Assembly: GCF_013294005.1 (NCBI RefSeq)
Contig: NZ_JABSNK010000001.1
Location: 124,001-188,000 of the forward strand
Length of the DNA: 64,000 nt
Direction: 5' to 3'
Source: Flavobacterium gelidicaeli
GTDB taxonomy: Bacteria > Bacteroidota > Bacteroidia > Flavobacteriales > Flavobacteriaceae
The position numbers and the translations under genes were made by a program. This document shows, piece after piece, positions 48,350-56,866 of this stretch. Under the pieces are notes generated by a model. It saw nothing but the letters and a program-made list of their open reading frames with translations, was not told where the DNA came from and searched no databases. Each line of letters opens with the position of its first letter. Position 1 is the stretch's first letter.

Positions 48350-48764
48350 CTATTGGGCAAGCAGATATTTTATTAAATCGGTGCTAGTCAATATCCCTAT
48401 TAAAGTATGTTGCTCACATATAGCTAAGGCGTGAAAATCATTAGTACCTAGAATTTCTGCCGCCTTTTTATTGTTGTGTACGGCTAGATCGCAATCACAT
48501 TTTTAGTCATTACTTGTTGAATCGTAAACATATTGTACACCACTGATGACAAATCAACATCGGTCACATCCTCTGAACCTGTACAACAAACGCGTAACAA
48601 ATCATTCAGGCTCAACATTCCCACAATTTTATTATTGCTCACCACAGGAATGTGCTTGATTCTGTTTTCCTTAAACAAAATTTCAGCGTTAGTCAACTCA
48701 TCTGAAAGATTTAGCTTGACGATTTTTTTTTCATAATTGACGATACTGGAACTTGGTTTTTCAT
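48350..48764 (-). pseudogene. CBS-domain pair protein, broken by two single-base losses
   Basis: On the minus strand, ATG at 48764 starts MKNQVPVSSIMKKK, then a 9-A tract (48723-48731) shifts the frame. Reading continues in another frame as IVKLNLSDELTNAEILFKEN, RIKHIPVVSNNKIVGMLSLN, up to VMTKNVIAI, where a stop is reached (48485). A second shift brings a third frame, DLAVHNNKKAAEILGTNDFH to LTSTDLIKYLLAQ. The 415-bp span plus two lost bases gives 417 bp, or 138 residues, just right for a two-CBS protein. Such proteins bind adenosyl nucleotides. It is probably inactive, unless one shift is reversible slippage or a sequencing error. Confidence 0.82.
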
Positions 48765-48899
48765 GATTCCTATTTTTAAATTCAACAAACTGACATATAA
48801 TTAGTTATAGATAAAATTACAAAAGATTTTCATTGTAATAAATGATCATTATCATGTTTTTAAACAGACTGTATTTTAACCACTTGTCCACATTGACTT

Positions 48900-49243
48900 T
48901 AAACCTTTCCTTGAATTGTTCTTCAATGGTAATCTTAACTTAATTGAACCAACAGATTTATACTAAAGAAACTTATTTTAAAACAAGGAGCCAACAAAGT
49001 AAGGTTTACGGCAGGAAGAGAAGTTTCAAATTCGTTCTACTCTTATCGAATGACTGCAGGAAAAAGACTCTAGAAAACAGCAAATCGAAGCACTCGAAAA
49101 AGTGGTTGACTATACCCAACAACTGTTGCAATACAGTTCATAAACTAATTATACCAATGTTTGGGTCTTGTAACAAAAACCTATTTGCAACGCAATTTAG
49201 TGGCGTGAACGATATTTTTACAAAAAAAACAAATAGTAGTTGA
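48900..49243 (+). pseudogene. Possible gene remnant
   Basis: Between the CBS pseudogene and the tRNA, about 340 bp is open only in pieces. The longest open piece (48944-49243) reads MNQQIYTKETYFKTRSQQSK but does not look like a real protein. A different frame ends in a plausible helical tail, SRKQQIEALEKVVDYTQQLL, followed by a stop at 49141-49143, with a stop codon interrupting it upstream. This is compatible with a decayed gene that I cannot name. Confidence 0.35.
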
Positions 49244-49295
49244 ATCGTACAGAGCTTTGGTAGTAAATTGGAAATAATTTTTTACTTTATAAAAT

Positions 49296-49347
49296 TAAAA
49301 TAGCCATAAAATAATTAAGCCTGCTTAATTATTTTATGGCTATTTTA
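49296..49347. terminator. 25-bp perfect inverted repeat beside tRNA-Arg
   Basis: 49296-49320 is exactly complementary to 49323-49347 with two bases between (core AGCCATAAAATAATTAAGC). It begins two bases past the tRNA 3' end on the minus strand, so it probably ends or processes the tRNA transcript. The length and perfection are unusual for a terminator. Confidence 0.6.
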
Positions 49348-49348
49348 G

Positions 49349-49422
49349 TGGCCGAGACAGGGTTCGAACCTGCAACCCTCAGAGTCGAAATCTGATATTC
49401 TATCCAGTTGAACTACTCAGCC
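49349..49422 (-). tRNA. tRNA-Arg (anticodon TCG)
   Basis: 74 nt. Acceptor GGCTGAG pairs with CTCGGCC (one G.T), the anticodon arm TCAGA-TTTCGAC-TCTGA has anticodon TCG, and the T arm is GTTGCAGGTTCGAACCCTGT-like with the TTCGAAC loop. The discriminator is A; CCA is not encoded. It reads CGA and likely other CGN codons. Confidence 0.93.
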
Positions 49423-49441
49423 TTTGGATTTAAGATTGATA

Positions 49442-49478
49442 ATTAACGATTTTAGATTTATCATTTAAAATCGTTAAT
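49442..49478. terminator. Hairpin between yqeY and tRNA-Arg
   Basis: A perfect 13-bp inverted repeat ATTAACGATTTTA / TAAAATCGTTAAT (49442-49454, 49466-49478). It lies after the YqeY gene and before the tRNA on the minus strand. No clear T run, so it may be a weak terminator or a processing hairpin. Confidence 0.4.
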
Positions 49479-49492
49479 CAACAACTCTATTT

Positions 49493-49942
49493 TTAAACTA
49501 AAAGTTTCTTTACAATTGCAGAGATTGTTTTTCCTTCTGCAGTTCCTCCTAGTTGTGCTGAGGCTAATCCCATTACTTTACCCATTGATGCAATTCCTGA
49601 TGCTCCAGTTTCGGCAATGATTTTTGCAATTACAGCTTCTATTTCTGCTTCGCTTAATTGAGCTGGTAAAAACTTCTCGATTACTGCAACTTGAGCTAAT
49701 TCTGGCTCTGCTAAATCTAAACGATTTTGCTCTGTAAAAATCCTAGCGCTTTCTTTACGAGTTTTAACTAATCTTTGAAGTAATTTAACTTCATCGTCTT
49801 CTGTAATTTCTTCTTTAGAACCTGATGCAGTTTGCGCTAATAAAATCTCTGATTTAATTGCTCTTAATGCTTCTAATGCTACAGTATCTTTAGCTCTCAT
49901 GGCGGTTTTAATTTCGTCCATGATGTTTGTTGATAAACTCAT
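49493..49942 (-). CDS. GatB/YqeY domain protein
   Basis: 149 residues resembling the tail domain of GatB (amidotransferase for Asn/Gln-tRNA): MRAKDTVALEALRAIKSEILLAQT, then KESARIF, EKFLPAQLSEAEIEAVIAKII, and SMGKVMGLASAQLGGTAEGKTISAIVKKLL. YqeY proteins stand alone in many bacteria; their exact role is uncertain, perhaps tRNA binding. It is the gene after ftsZ on the same strand, but a terminator and a repeat element lie between. Confidence 0.9.
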   Translation of the reverse strand: MSLSTNIMDEIKTAMRAKDTVALEALRAIKSEILLAQTASGSKEEITEDDEVKLLQRLVKTRKESARIFTEQNRLDLAEPELAQVAVIEKFLPAQLSEAEIEAVIAKIIAETGASGIASMGKVMGLASAQLGGTAEGKTISAIVKKLLV

Positions 49943-50012
49943 ATATGTGTGTTTTTTAATTTTATTAATACTATCTAATTATTGCAGAATACGGCTGTTT
50001 AGAATGACTTTT

Positions 50013-50156
50013 GCCCCAGATGGAAATGGAAAGCCTTTTTTAATCAAAAATGTGTGTTTTTCTTGTTCTTAAAAAGCGACCAAAGGAAGCTCTTTTAAGA
50101 ATCTAGAAAAATCATTTTTTATAAAAAAGCTTGAAAAGACAGCTGGAATAAGGCCC
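50013..50156. repeat. Structured intergenic repeat element, copy 3
   Basis: In the 308-bp gap between ftsZ and the YqeY gene. Opens CCCCAGATGGAAATGG, has arms AAGCCTTTTTT (50031-50041) and AAAAAAGCTT (50123-50132), and ends ACAGCTGGAATAAGGCCC. Positions 50072-50095 match 15737-15760 of copy 1 with two mismatches. Confidence 0.6.
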
Positions 50157-50182
50157 AAAAACGTTTCTGTATTATTGTGCGA

Positions 50183-50223
50183 AGATAAAAAAAATAACCC
50201 GAAAATTATATTCAATTTTCGGG
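50183..50223 (-). terminator. Terminator after ftsZ
   Basis: A 10-bp stem CCCGAAAATT / AATTTTCGGG (50198-50207, 50214-50223) with loop ATATTC. On the minus strand it is followed by TTATTTTTTTTATC. It closes the dcw cluster. Confidence 0.85.
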
Positions 50224-50251
50224 CTAATTTAAATTTTATAAATACAAAGTA

Positions 50252-52207
50252 TTAATCTACGTTGTCATGCAAATAAGAATTGTTTGAACGCAACTGCAAA
50301 TCATTATTACTGTCGGTTCCTACTGATATTCTTGAGTTTGTATTATTAGGTTGATTGTTTGAAATATCTATTCCTAATCTTTTGTAAGCAGGTTCCTTTT
50401 CGTATTCATCAATTTTAGAAACATTGTTATGAAACTTATAATTGAATTCTTTTAATTTTTTTCTTCTTTCTTCAGCTCTTAAACGCAACGTTTCTTCGAT
50501 AGTCATCTCCATTGGAGAGATTTCTTCAAATTTAGTAGCTTCTTCAGACTCTCTTTCAACTTGCTTCATTGTGATATTCATTTCAGCAGGCACTACTTCT
50601 TCAACTACTTTTGCAGTTGGTTTAGATGAAATAAAATCATTTTCAACCTCCATGTATTCTTCAAGAGAATATTTAATAATTCCCTTATCAGATAATTCAG
50701 TTACTGGTACAAACTGCACCGGCTGATTTACTTTAATATCACGTATTTCATTAGACAATTCAAATACTTCAGTTTCTTCAATTTTAGCAACTGGCTCTGG
50801 TTTAGCTAGTGGTAAATCGAATGAAAAAGTAGTTTGTTCTTGTTGTCTCTCAACTGCTTTAGCTTGTGGCACAGCTGCTTGAGTTTGCTGTGGCGATGTG
50901 ATTGTAAAATCAAAGTTATCACTTGGAGAAACGATTTCGAAAGTAACATCTAAATTCTTGATAAATTCAGACATTGCCATTAGTCCTTCATTACCAGCAA
51001 CAGGAACAACAGGTTCTGGAGCGGCAACGGGAGCAACTGGCTCTGGCGTTATATCATCTTCAATAAGGTCAAAAACAATTCTTTGATCCGTATTTGTTTT
51101 TGGAGATTCAACATTTAAATCAAATGCTGGAATTTCGTTTTTTGTTAAATTATAAACACTTCTTTGTTCTTCTTCAAGAGTGTGAATTATTTTTTTTGGC
51201 TCCGTATTTACGATTCCGTTTTGTTGTTCAATATCAAACCCTGTTGCAATGATAGTTACTGCAATTGCATCACCAAGGGTTTCGTCTTCACCAACTCCCA
51301 TAATGATATTGGCATTATGACCCGCTTCATTTTGAATGTGGTCATTTATTTCTCCAATTTCATCTAAAGTAATCTCATTTGAACCTGAAACGATGAGCAA
51401 CAATACGTTTTTGGCACCTGTGATTTTGTTATCATTTAGTAAAGGAGAATCTAATGCTGAAATAATTGCTTCTTTGGCTCTGTTTTCTCCTTCAGAAGTT
51501 GCAGATCCCATGATTGCTGTTCCGCTGTTAGACAATACTGTCTTAGCATCACGTAAATCGATATTTTGAGTATAGTGATGAGTAATTACTTCGGCAATAC
51601 CTCTTGAGGCTGTAGCCAAAACTTCATCAGCTTTAGAAAAACCAGCTTTAAAACCTAGATTACCATATACTTCTCTTAATTTATTGTTGTTAATTACAAT
51701 AAGGGAATCTACTTGCTTGCGCAACTTTTCGATTCCAATTTTAGCTTGTTCTTGACGCACTTTTCCCTCAAATAAAAACGGAAGTGTTACAATACCTACA
51801 GTAAGAATTTCTCTTTCTTTAGCTAATTGCGCAATAACAGGAGCTGCACCTGTACCGGTACCTCCACCCATTCCTGCAGTTATAAAAACCATTTTAGTAT
51901 TGCGATCTAATAATTTTTCGATCTCAGCAATACTTTCAATAGCTGACTGCTGTCCTACGTCTGGGTTTGCACCAGCCCCAAGTCCCTCAGTTAAACCTAC
52001 CCCTAACTGTATTTTATTAGGAACTGAACTATTTTGCAGTGCCTGAGAATCAGTATTACATACAATAAAGTCCACCCCTTTAATCCCTTGTTTAAACATG
52101 TGGTTTACAGCATTGCTTCCGCCTCCACCTACACCAATTACTTTTATGACATTTGATTGGTTTTTTGGTAAATCAAATGAAATGCTTCCAAATTCTGAGT
52201 TGCTCAT
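50252..52207 (-). CDS. ftsZ: Cell division protein FtsZ
   Basis: Tubulin-like GTPase that forms the division ring. 651 residues: the GTP-binding GVGGGGSNAVNHM and GGGTGTGAAPVIA (about residues 105-118) and the T7 loop with NIDLRDAKTV, which keeps both Asp residues. The polymerising core ends near residue 330; the remaining ~320 residues are a long, low-complexity, Glu/Val/Pro-rich linker, then a C-terminal block EKEPAYKRLGIDI and a Asn/Ser-rich end. Long FtsZ tails are known in Bacteroidota. Last gene of the dcw cluster. Confidence 0.97.
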   Translation of the reverse strand: MSNSEFGSISFDLPKNQSNVIKVIGVGGGGSNAVNHMFKQGIKGVDFIVCNTDSQALQNSSVPNKIQLGVGLTEGLGAGANPDVGQQSAIESIAEIEKLLDRNTKMVFITAGMGGGTGTGAAPVIAQLAKEREILTVGIVTLPFLFEGKVRQEQAKIGIEKLRKQVDSLIVINNNKLREVYGNLGFKAGFSKADEVLATASRGIAEVITHHYTQNIDLRDAKTVLSNSGTAIMGSATSEGENRAKEAIISALDSPLLNDNKITGAKNVLLLIVSGSNEITLDEIGEINDHIQNEAGHNANIIMGVGEDETLGDAIAVTIIATGFDIEQQNGIVNTEPKKIIHTLEEEQRSVYNLTKNEIPAFDLNVESPKTNTDQRIVFDLIEDDITPEPVAPVAAPEPVVPVAGNEGLMAMSEFIKNLDVTFEIVSPSDNFDFTITSPQQTQAAVPQAKAVERQQEQTTFSFDLPLAKPEPVAKIEETEVFELSNEIRDIKVNQPVQFVPVTELSDKGIIKYSLEEYMEVENDFISSKPTAKVVEEVVPAEMNITMKQVERESEEATKFEEISPMEMTIEETLRLRAEERRKKLKEFNYKFHNNVSKIDEYEKEPAYKRLGIDISNNQPNNTNSRISVGTDSNNDLQLRSNNSYLHDNVD

Positions 52208-52267
52208 CTTTTATTTGGTTTTTGATATTAATTATTAATTGTTGTTTTATTTCTTTGGGTCACCCCT

Positions 52268-53650
52268 TTATTCTGCGTTGTCTAAAAAATCTTTAATTTT
52301 ATCTACATAACGATCAAAAAATGATCTTTTTATTTTATCTCCTGTAGATTCATCTTTCTTCGCGTAACTTTTATCTTCTTCCTCTTCTTCAACTTCTTCT
52401 TCATAGCGCACTTCCTCCCTTTTAACAACTGGGGCTCTGTAAACCGGTTTTGGTGGCGCAACTTCGTCCATCCTGATTGCACTTTGCGTTTTATTCTCGA
52501 TGCTATTCATAACTAATCCTACTGCTGTTGCGTATAAAGGACTAGAAAATTCTTCATCAGAGTCACCTGCTAAATGCTCATTAGGATATCCTATTCTGGT
52601 ATCCATTCCAGTAATGTATTCTACTAATTGCTTAATATGTTTTAATTGTGCTCCTCCACCAGTAAGTACAATTCCGGCAATTAGTTTTTTACGAGGATCT
52701 TCATGTCCATAAGCTTTGATTTCTGTAAAAACTTGCTCTACTATCTCTACCACTCTGGCATGAATAATTTTAGATAAATTTTTTAACGAAATCTCTTTTG
52801 GCTCTCTACCTCTTAATCCAGGAATAGAAACAATTTCGTTATCTCTATTTTCACCAGGCCAAGCTGATCCAAATTTTACCTTTAGTAATTCAGCTTGCTT
52901 TTCAATAATTGAACACCCTTCTTTAATATCATCCGAAATCACATTTCCTCCAAAAGGGATTACTGCAGTATGACGAATAATACCATCTTTAAAAATAGCT
53001 AAATCAGTTGTTCCTCCACCGATATCAATAAGCGCTACTCCAGCTTCTTTTTCCTCTTGACTTAAAACTGCATCTGATGACGCTAATGGTTCTAATGTTA
53101 ATCCTGATAACTCGATACCTGAACTTTGAATACATCTTCCTACATTACGAATAGAAGATGCTTGCCCTACTACAACATGAAAACTAGACTCTAATCTTCC
53201 GCCATACATTCCTATAGGTTCTTTTATCTCTGATTGTCCATCAATTTTAAATTCTTGAGGCAATACGTGAATAATTTCTTCTCCTGGCAACATGGCCAAT
53301 TTATTCACTTGATCAATCAATAATTGTATATCAGCACCACCAATAACCTCTTCTGGGTTGCTTCTACTTATGTAATCAGTATGTTGAATACTACGAATAT
53401 GCTGACCTGCAATTCCTACTACTACATCTTTTATTTTATATCCTGAATTATTTTCAGCTTCATGTATTGCTTGTTGGATAGATTGTATTGTTTGGGTAAT
53501 ATTATTTACCACACCTCTAGCTACACCTAAACTTTTAGATTTACCTACACCTAAAATCTCGAGTTTTCCGTACTCGTTCTTTTTACCTATCATGGCAACA
53601 ATTTTTGTTGTCCCAATATCTAGACCCACTGCAATATTCTCTTTTTCCAT
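52268..53650 (-). CDS. ftsA: Cell division protein FtsA
   Basis: Actin-like ATPase that ties FtsZ filaments to the membrane. 460 residues: VGLDIGTTKIVAMIG (phosphate 1), EAGVALIDIGGGTTDLAIF (phosphate 2), and IAGIVLTGGGAQLKHIKQL (adenosine). The C-terminal ~80 residues (from about 380) hold an acidic linker and end in a basic amphipathic helix, SFFDRYVDKIKDFLDNAE, the membrane-targeting sequence. It lies 8 bp after ftsQ and 60 bp before ftsZ. Confidence 0.95.
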   Translation of the reverse strand: MEKENIAVGLDIGTTKIVAMIGKKNEYGKLEILGVGKSKSLGVARGVVNNITQTIQSIQQAIHEAENNSGYKIKDVVVGIAGQHIRSIQHTDYISRSNPEEVIGGADIQLLIDQVNKLAMLPGEEIIHVLPQEFKIDGQSEIKEPIGMYGGRLESSFHVVVGQASSIRNVGRCIQSSGIELSGLTLEPLASSDAVLSQEEKEAGVALIDIGGGTTDLAIFKDGIIRHTAVIPFGGNVISDDIKEGCSIIEKQAELLKVKFGSAWPGENRDNEIVSIPGLRGREPKEISLKNLSKIIHARVVEIVEQVFTEIKAYGHEDPRKKLIAGIVLTGGGAQLKHIKQLVEYITGMDTRIGYPNEHLAGDSDEEFSSPLYATAVGLVMNSIENKTQSAIRMDEVAPPKPVYRAPVVKREEVRYEEEVEEEEEDKSYAKKDESTGDKIKRSFFDRYVDKIKDFLDNAE

Positions 53651-53657
53651 TATCTAT

Positions 53658-54380
53658 TTATTTAGTGCAAACTACTTGTTTTGTAAATCTGAGGTCAATT
53701 TTTTTGTATTTATATAACGAACTATCTAAAACAGCTTTCTGAAAAAAAGCTTTATAATCCTGGAATTTACGCTCAACATTTATTAAAGAACCAAAATCAA
53801 TTTGATAATCGAAGTTCCTGTTGAACATTTTTAAGCTCCCGTTGGGCATAATTTGGATAGCAATGATGTTTTTTTTCAAAAAATCATCGTCATAAATCAT
53901 CCGAAATAATCGGATTAATTTTTCGTTATTTTTCTTATTAATTACTCCTGAAACAAGCGGAACTCTAGCAGTAAAATTACTAGACAATGGCATCGTACCT
54001 CCTTTATAATCAATATAAAAAGAGTCATGACCATCAAAAACCCTAACTATAGGAGTCTTTTGTTTCACTACCGCTTTGAGAACACCATCAATACTCACAA
54101 ACACATCCGAATGTTCGATCATATCGTTTGAATTTAACTCTTTCTCAAGCTTGTTCAAATTTAGATCAACTTTTTGGATGCTTGAAGCATTATCTTTACT
54201 TTCTATCAACAATTTATTAACTGTTTCTTTTTTCAAAAAAAGCGCATTATCTCCATCAAAAACCACCACAGATTTAGTTAATTTTCTATCTTCATTTCGC
54301 TTTGATGTGAAAGAAAATAAAAAAATAACCAAAACGAACATTAGTAATAATCTAATATTTGTCCAGTTAATTAATTTCAT
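53658..54380 (-). CDS. ftsQ: Cell division protein FtsQ
   Basis: Bitopic divisome protein. 240 residues: a short cytoplasmic start, a transmembrane helix at about 9-24 (LLLMFVLVIFLFSF), a POTRA-like domain (VNLNKL... SNDMIEHSDVFVSIDGVLKAVVKQKTPIVRVFD), and the FtsQ/DivIB C-terminal beta domain. Family identity rests on topology, length, and its place between murC and ftsA. It overlaps murC by 14 bp. Confidence 0.88.
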   Translation of the reverse strand: MKLINWTNIRLLLMFVLVIFLFSFTSKRNEDRKLTKSVVVFDGDNALFLKKETVNKLLIESKDNASSIQKVDLNLNKLEKELNSNDMIEHSDVFVSIDGVLKAVVKQKTPIVRVFDGHDSFYIDYKGGTMPLSSNFTARVPLVSGVINKKNNEKLIRLFRMIYDDDFLKKNIIAIQIMPNGSLKMFNRNFDYQIDFGSLINVERKFQDYKAFFQKAVLDSSLYKYKKIDLRFTKQVVCTK

Positions 54381-55716
54381 TTAATGCTTGTTTTATTGTT
54401 CCCACCATTTCACCTATGTCTCCTGCTCCAATTGTTACAATTACAGCAGCATCACTGGCTAAAATAGTAGTAATTAAATCTTGTTTTAAAACCAATTCCT
54501 TGTTTTTATTTGTCATTTTTTCAAGCAACCATTGAGAAGTAACCCCTTCCATTGGTAACTCACGAGCAGGATAAATATCAAGCAAAATTACTTCGTCAAA
54601 ATTAGACAAACTTCTAGCAAAATCATCCGCAAAATCTTTAGTTCTACTAAATAAATGAGGCTGAAAAACCGCTAAAACTTTTTTGTCAGGATACAACTCT
54701 CTAACTGCCTGATGCACTGCATCGATTTCTGTAGGGTGATGCGCATAGTCATCAATATAAACAAGATTTTCAGACTTAAACTGATATGAAAACCTTCTTT
54801 TTATACCCTTAAATGAGGCCAACGCTCTTGCAATAGCTTCGGTTGGGGTGCCGAATATCTTTGCCATAGCGATTGCCATCATTGCATTCATTAAATTATG
54901 CTTACCTGGGAGTCCAAATCGAAAATCTTTTAAGATCTCGGTAGGTGTTTGAACATCAAATAAGTAACTTCCTTCTATTATCCTTACATTAAACGCCTTA
55001 TAATCTGCGTCTTCATTTACAGCAACTGTCAACCCTTTTAAAGGCAATTCCTTTGTTATAAATAATTTACTTTTATCGGTTATTTTGTCAGCAAATTCAA
55101 CAAATGATTCTTGAATTGCATCGCTCGTACCATAAATATCCAAGTGATCTGCATCCATGGAAGTTATGCAAGCAATATCCGGATGCAAATGTAAGAAAGA
55201 ACGATCGAATTCGTCTGCTTCGACAACAGTAATTTTCTTACCATTACCAATTAAATTAGAATTATAGTTTTCGACTATACCCCCAATGAACGCAGTAACC
55301 TCTTCTCCAAACTCATACAGTATATGACCAAGGATTCCAGATGTAGTTGTTTTTCCATGCGTACCTGCTACAGCAAAACAAAATGTATCTTTGGTTATCA
55401 AACCTAAAACCTCTGCTCTTTTCTTTACAACGTATTGTTTTTCTAAGAAATAATTCCACTCTGCATGCATTTTTGGTACTGCAGGAGTAATAATCACTAA
55501 AGTGTTCTCTACTTTAAAAGTATCTGGAATTAAAGCAACATTATCTTCAAAATGAATGGAAATACCGCTTTTTACCAACTCACTGGTTAGCATAGTAGCT
55601 GTTTTATCATAACCAGCAACTTGCTTCCCGATATTTTTAAAATAGCGTGCTAAATTACTCATCCCAATACCACCGATACCTATGAAATAAACGTTATGTA
55701 TTTGATCTAAATTCAT
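54367..55716 (-). CDS. murC: UDP-N-acetylmuramate--L-alanine ligase
   Basis: Adds L-Ala to UDP-MurNAc, the first peptide step of peptidoglycan. 449 residues with the N-terminal GIGGIGMSNLARYFKN, the ATP-binding AVAGTHGKTTTSGIL (about 115-129), VVEADEFDRSFLHLHPD, and YIDDYAHHPTEIDA near 325. Complete. It lies between murG and ftsQ. Confidence 0.97.
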   Translation of the reverse strand: MNLDQIHNVYFIGIGGIGMSNLARYFKNIGKQVAGYDKTATMLTSELVKSGISIHFEDNVALIPDTFKVENTLVIITPAVPKMHAEWNYFLEKQYVVKKRAEVLGLITKDTFCFAVAGTHGKTTTSGILGHILYEFGEEVTAFIGGIVENYNSNLIGNGKKITVVEADEFDRSFLHLHPDIACITSMDADHLDIYGTSDAIQESFVEFADKITDKSKLFITKELPLKGLTVAVNEDADYKAFNVRIIEGSYLFDVQTPTEILKDFRFGLPGKHNLMNAMMAIAMAKIFGTPTEAIARALASFKGIKRRFSYQFKSENLVYIDDYAHHPTEIDAVHQAVRELYPDKKVLAVFQPHLFSRTKDFADDFARSLSNFDEVILLDIYPARELPMEGVTSQWLLEKMTNKNKELVLKQDLITTILASDAAVIVTIGAGDIGEMVGTIKQALNEIN

Positions 55717-55747
55717 TATTTTGATTTTATAGTTAAAGCGTACTTTA

Positions 55748-56839
55748 CTACTTTCTTATTAATTTTACTATCTCATCTGCAATTTCATGAGTTGCGTTTG
55801 GCATAGCTAATGCTTTACAATTTTCGCACAACTGCTTTTGTTTGGATACATCCAATAACAATTCTTTAAACACTAGAGCAAATAAGGTATCTAGTTCATT
55901 TTCTTTCAATAAAATAGCACCTTGTTTATCAACTATAGCTTTCGCATTTTTAGTTTGATGATCTTCGGCTACATTTGGTGACGGAATAAATACCACTGGT
56001 TTTCCTACAATACATAATTCTGATACTGATGAAGCACCTGCTCGAGAAATAATAACATCAGCTGCTGCATATACGTAATCCATTTTTTCGATAAAAGAAA
56101 CTACTTGCACATGCGTACTGTTGTATTGCTTATACTCCTCAAAATATAATTTACCACACTGCCATATTACTTGTACATTTTGAGATAAAATGCTTTCTAA
56201 TTCACTTTCTATTAATTGATTTATCCTTCTTGATCCTAAACTACCTCCAAGAACCAACAACGTCTTCTTAGTAGCATCAAGTTTAAAATAAGTAATTGCT
56301 TCAGCTCTCTTACTCGATATATCAATTAAGTCTTGACGAACTGGATTACCAGTTAATCGCAGTTTTTCTTTTGCAAAAAAGCGTTCTAAATTTTCGTAGG
56401 CAACACATATGGTATGTGCTTTCTTGCCTAATAATTTATTAGTAATCCCTGGAAAAGAATTCTGCTCTTGAATAACCGTGGGGATATTCATGATATTTGC
56501 CATTTGCAATAACGGTCCACTAGCAAAACCACCAGTTCCAATTACTACATCAGGTTTAAAATCTTTTATAATCTTTCTTGATTTCCATAAACTATCGATA
56601 AGTTTAAAAGGAAACATAGCATTCTTAAAATTAATTTGGCGTTGCAAACCAGAAATCCACAATCCTTTTATAGCATACCCCGCTTGAGGTACTTTTTGCA
56701 TTTCCATTTTATCTTGCGCTCCTACAAATAGGAATTCGGCATCTGGAAAACGCTTTTTTAATTCATTGGCAATAGCAATTGCAGGATAGATATGTCCACC
56801 TGTACCACCACCGCTTAATATGAATTTGTGTTTTGCCAT
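55748..56839 (-). CDS. murG: UDP-GlcNAc:lipid I N-acetylglucosaminyltransferase
   Basis: Converts lipid I to lipid II at the inner face of the membrane. 363 residues: the N-terminal G loop [48 protein letters not shown], and the C-terminal [35 protein letters not shown]. Complete. It follows ftsW by 27 bp. Confidence 0.97.
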   Translation of the reverse strand: MAKHKFILSGGGTGGHIYPAIAIANELKKRFPDAEFLFVGAQDKMEMQKVPQAGYAIKGLWISGLQRQINFKNAMFPFKLIDSLWKSRKIIKDFKPDVVIGTGGFASGPLLQMANIMNIPTVIQEQNSFPGITNKLLGKKAHTICVAYENLERFFAKEKLRLTGNPVRQDLIDISSKRAEAITYFKLDATKKTLLVLGGSLGSRRINQLIESELESILSQNVQVIWQCGKLYFEEYKQYNSTHVQVVSFIEKMDYVYAAADVIISRAGASSVSELCIVGKPVVFIPSPNVAEDHQTKNAKAIVDKQGAILLKENELDTLFALVFKELLLDVSKQKQLCENCKALAMPNATHEIADEIVKLIRK

Positions 56840-56866
56840 TCTTGTTTAAATTATGCTTTTTATTTA

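Noticed and set aside
48944..49243. 99-codon frame treated as a real gene
   Set aside because: Lys/Ser/Asn-rich product with no domain; a different frame has the more protein-like tail, so a remnant is more likely than a gene.
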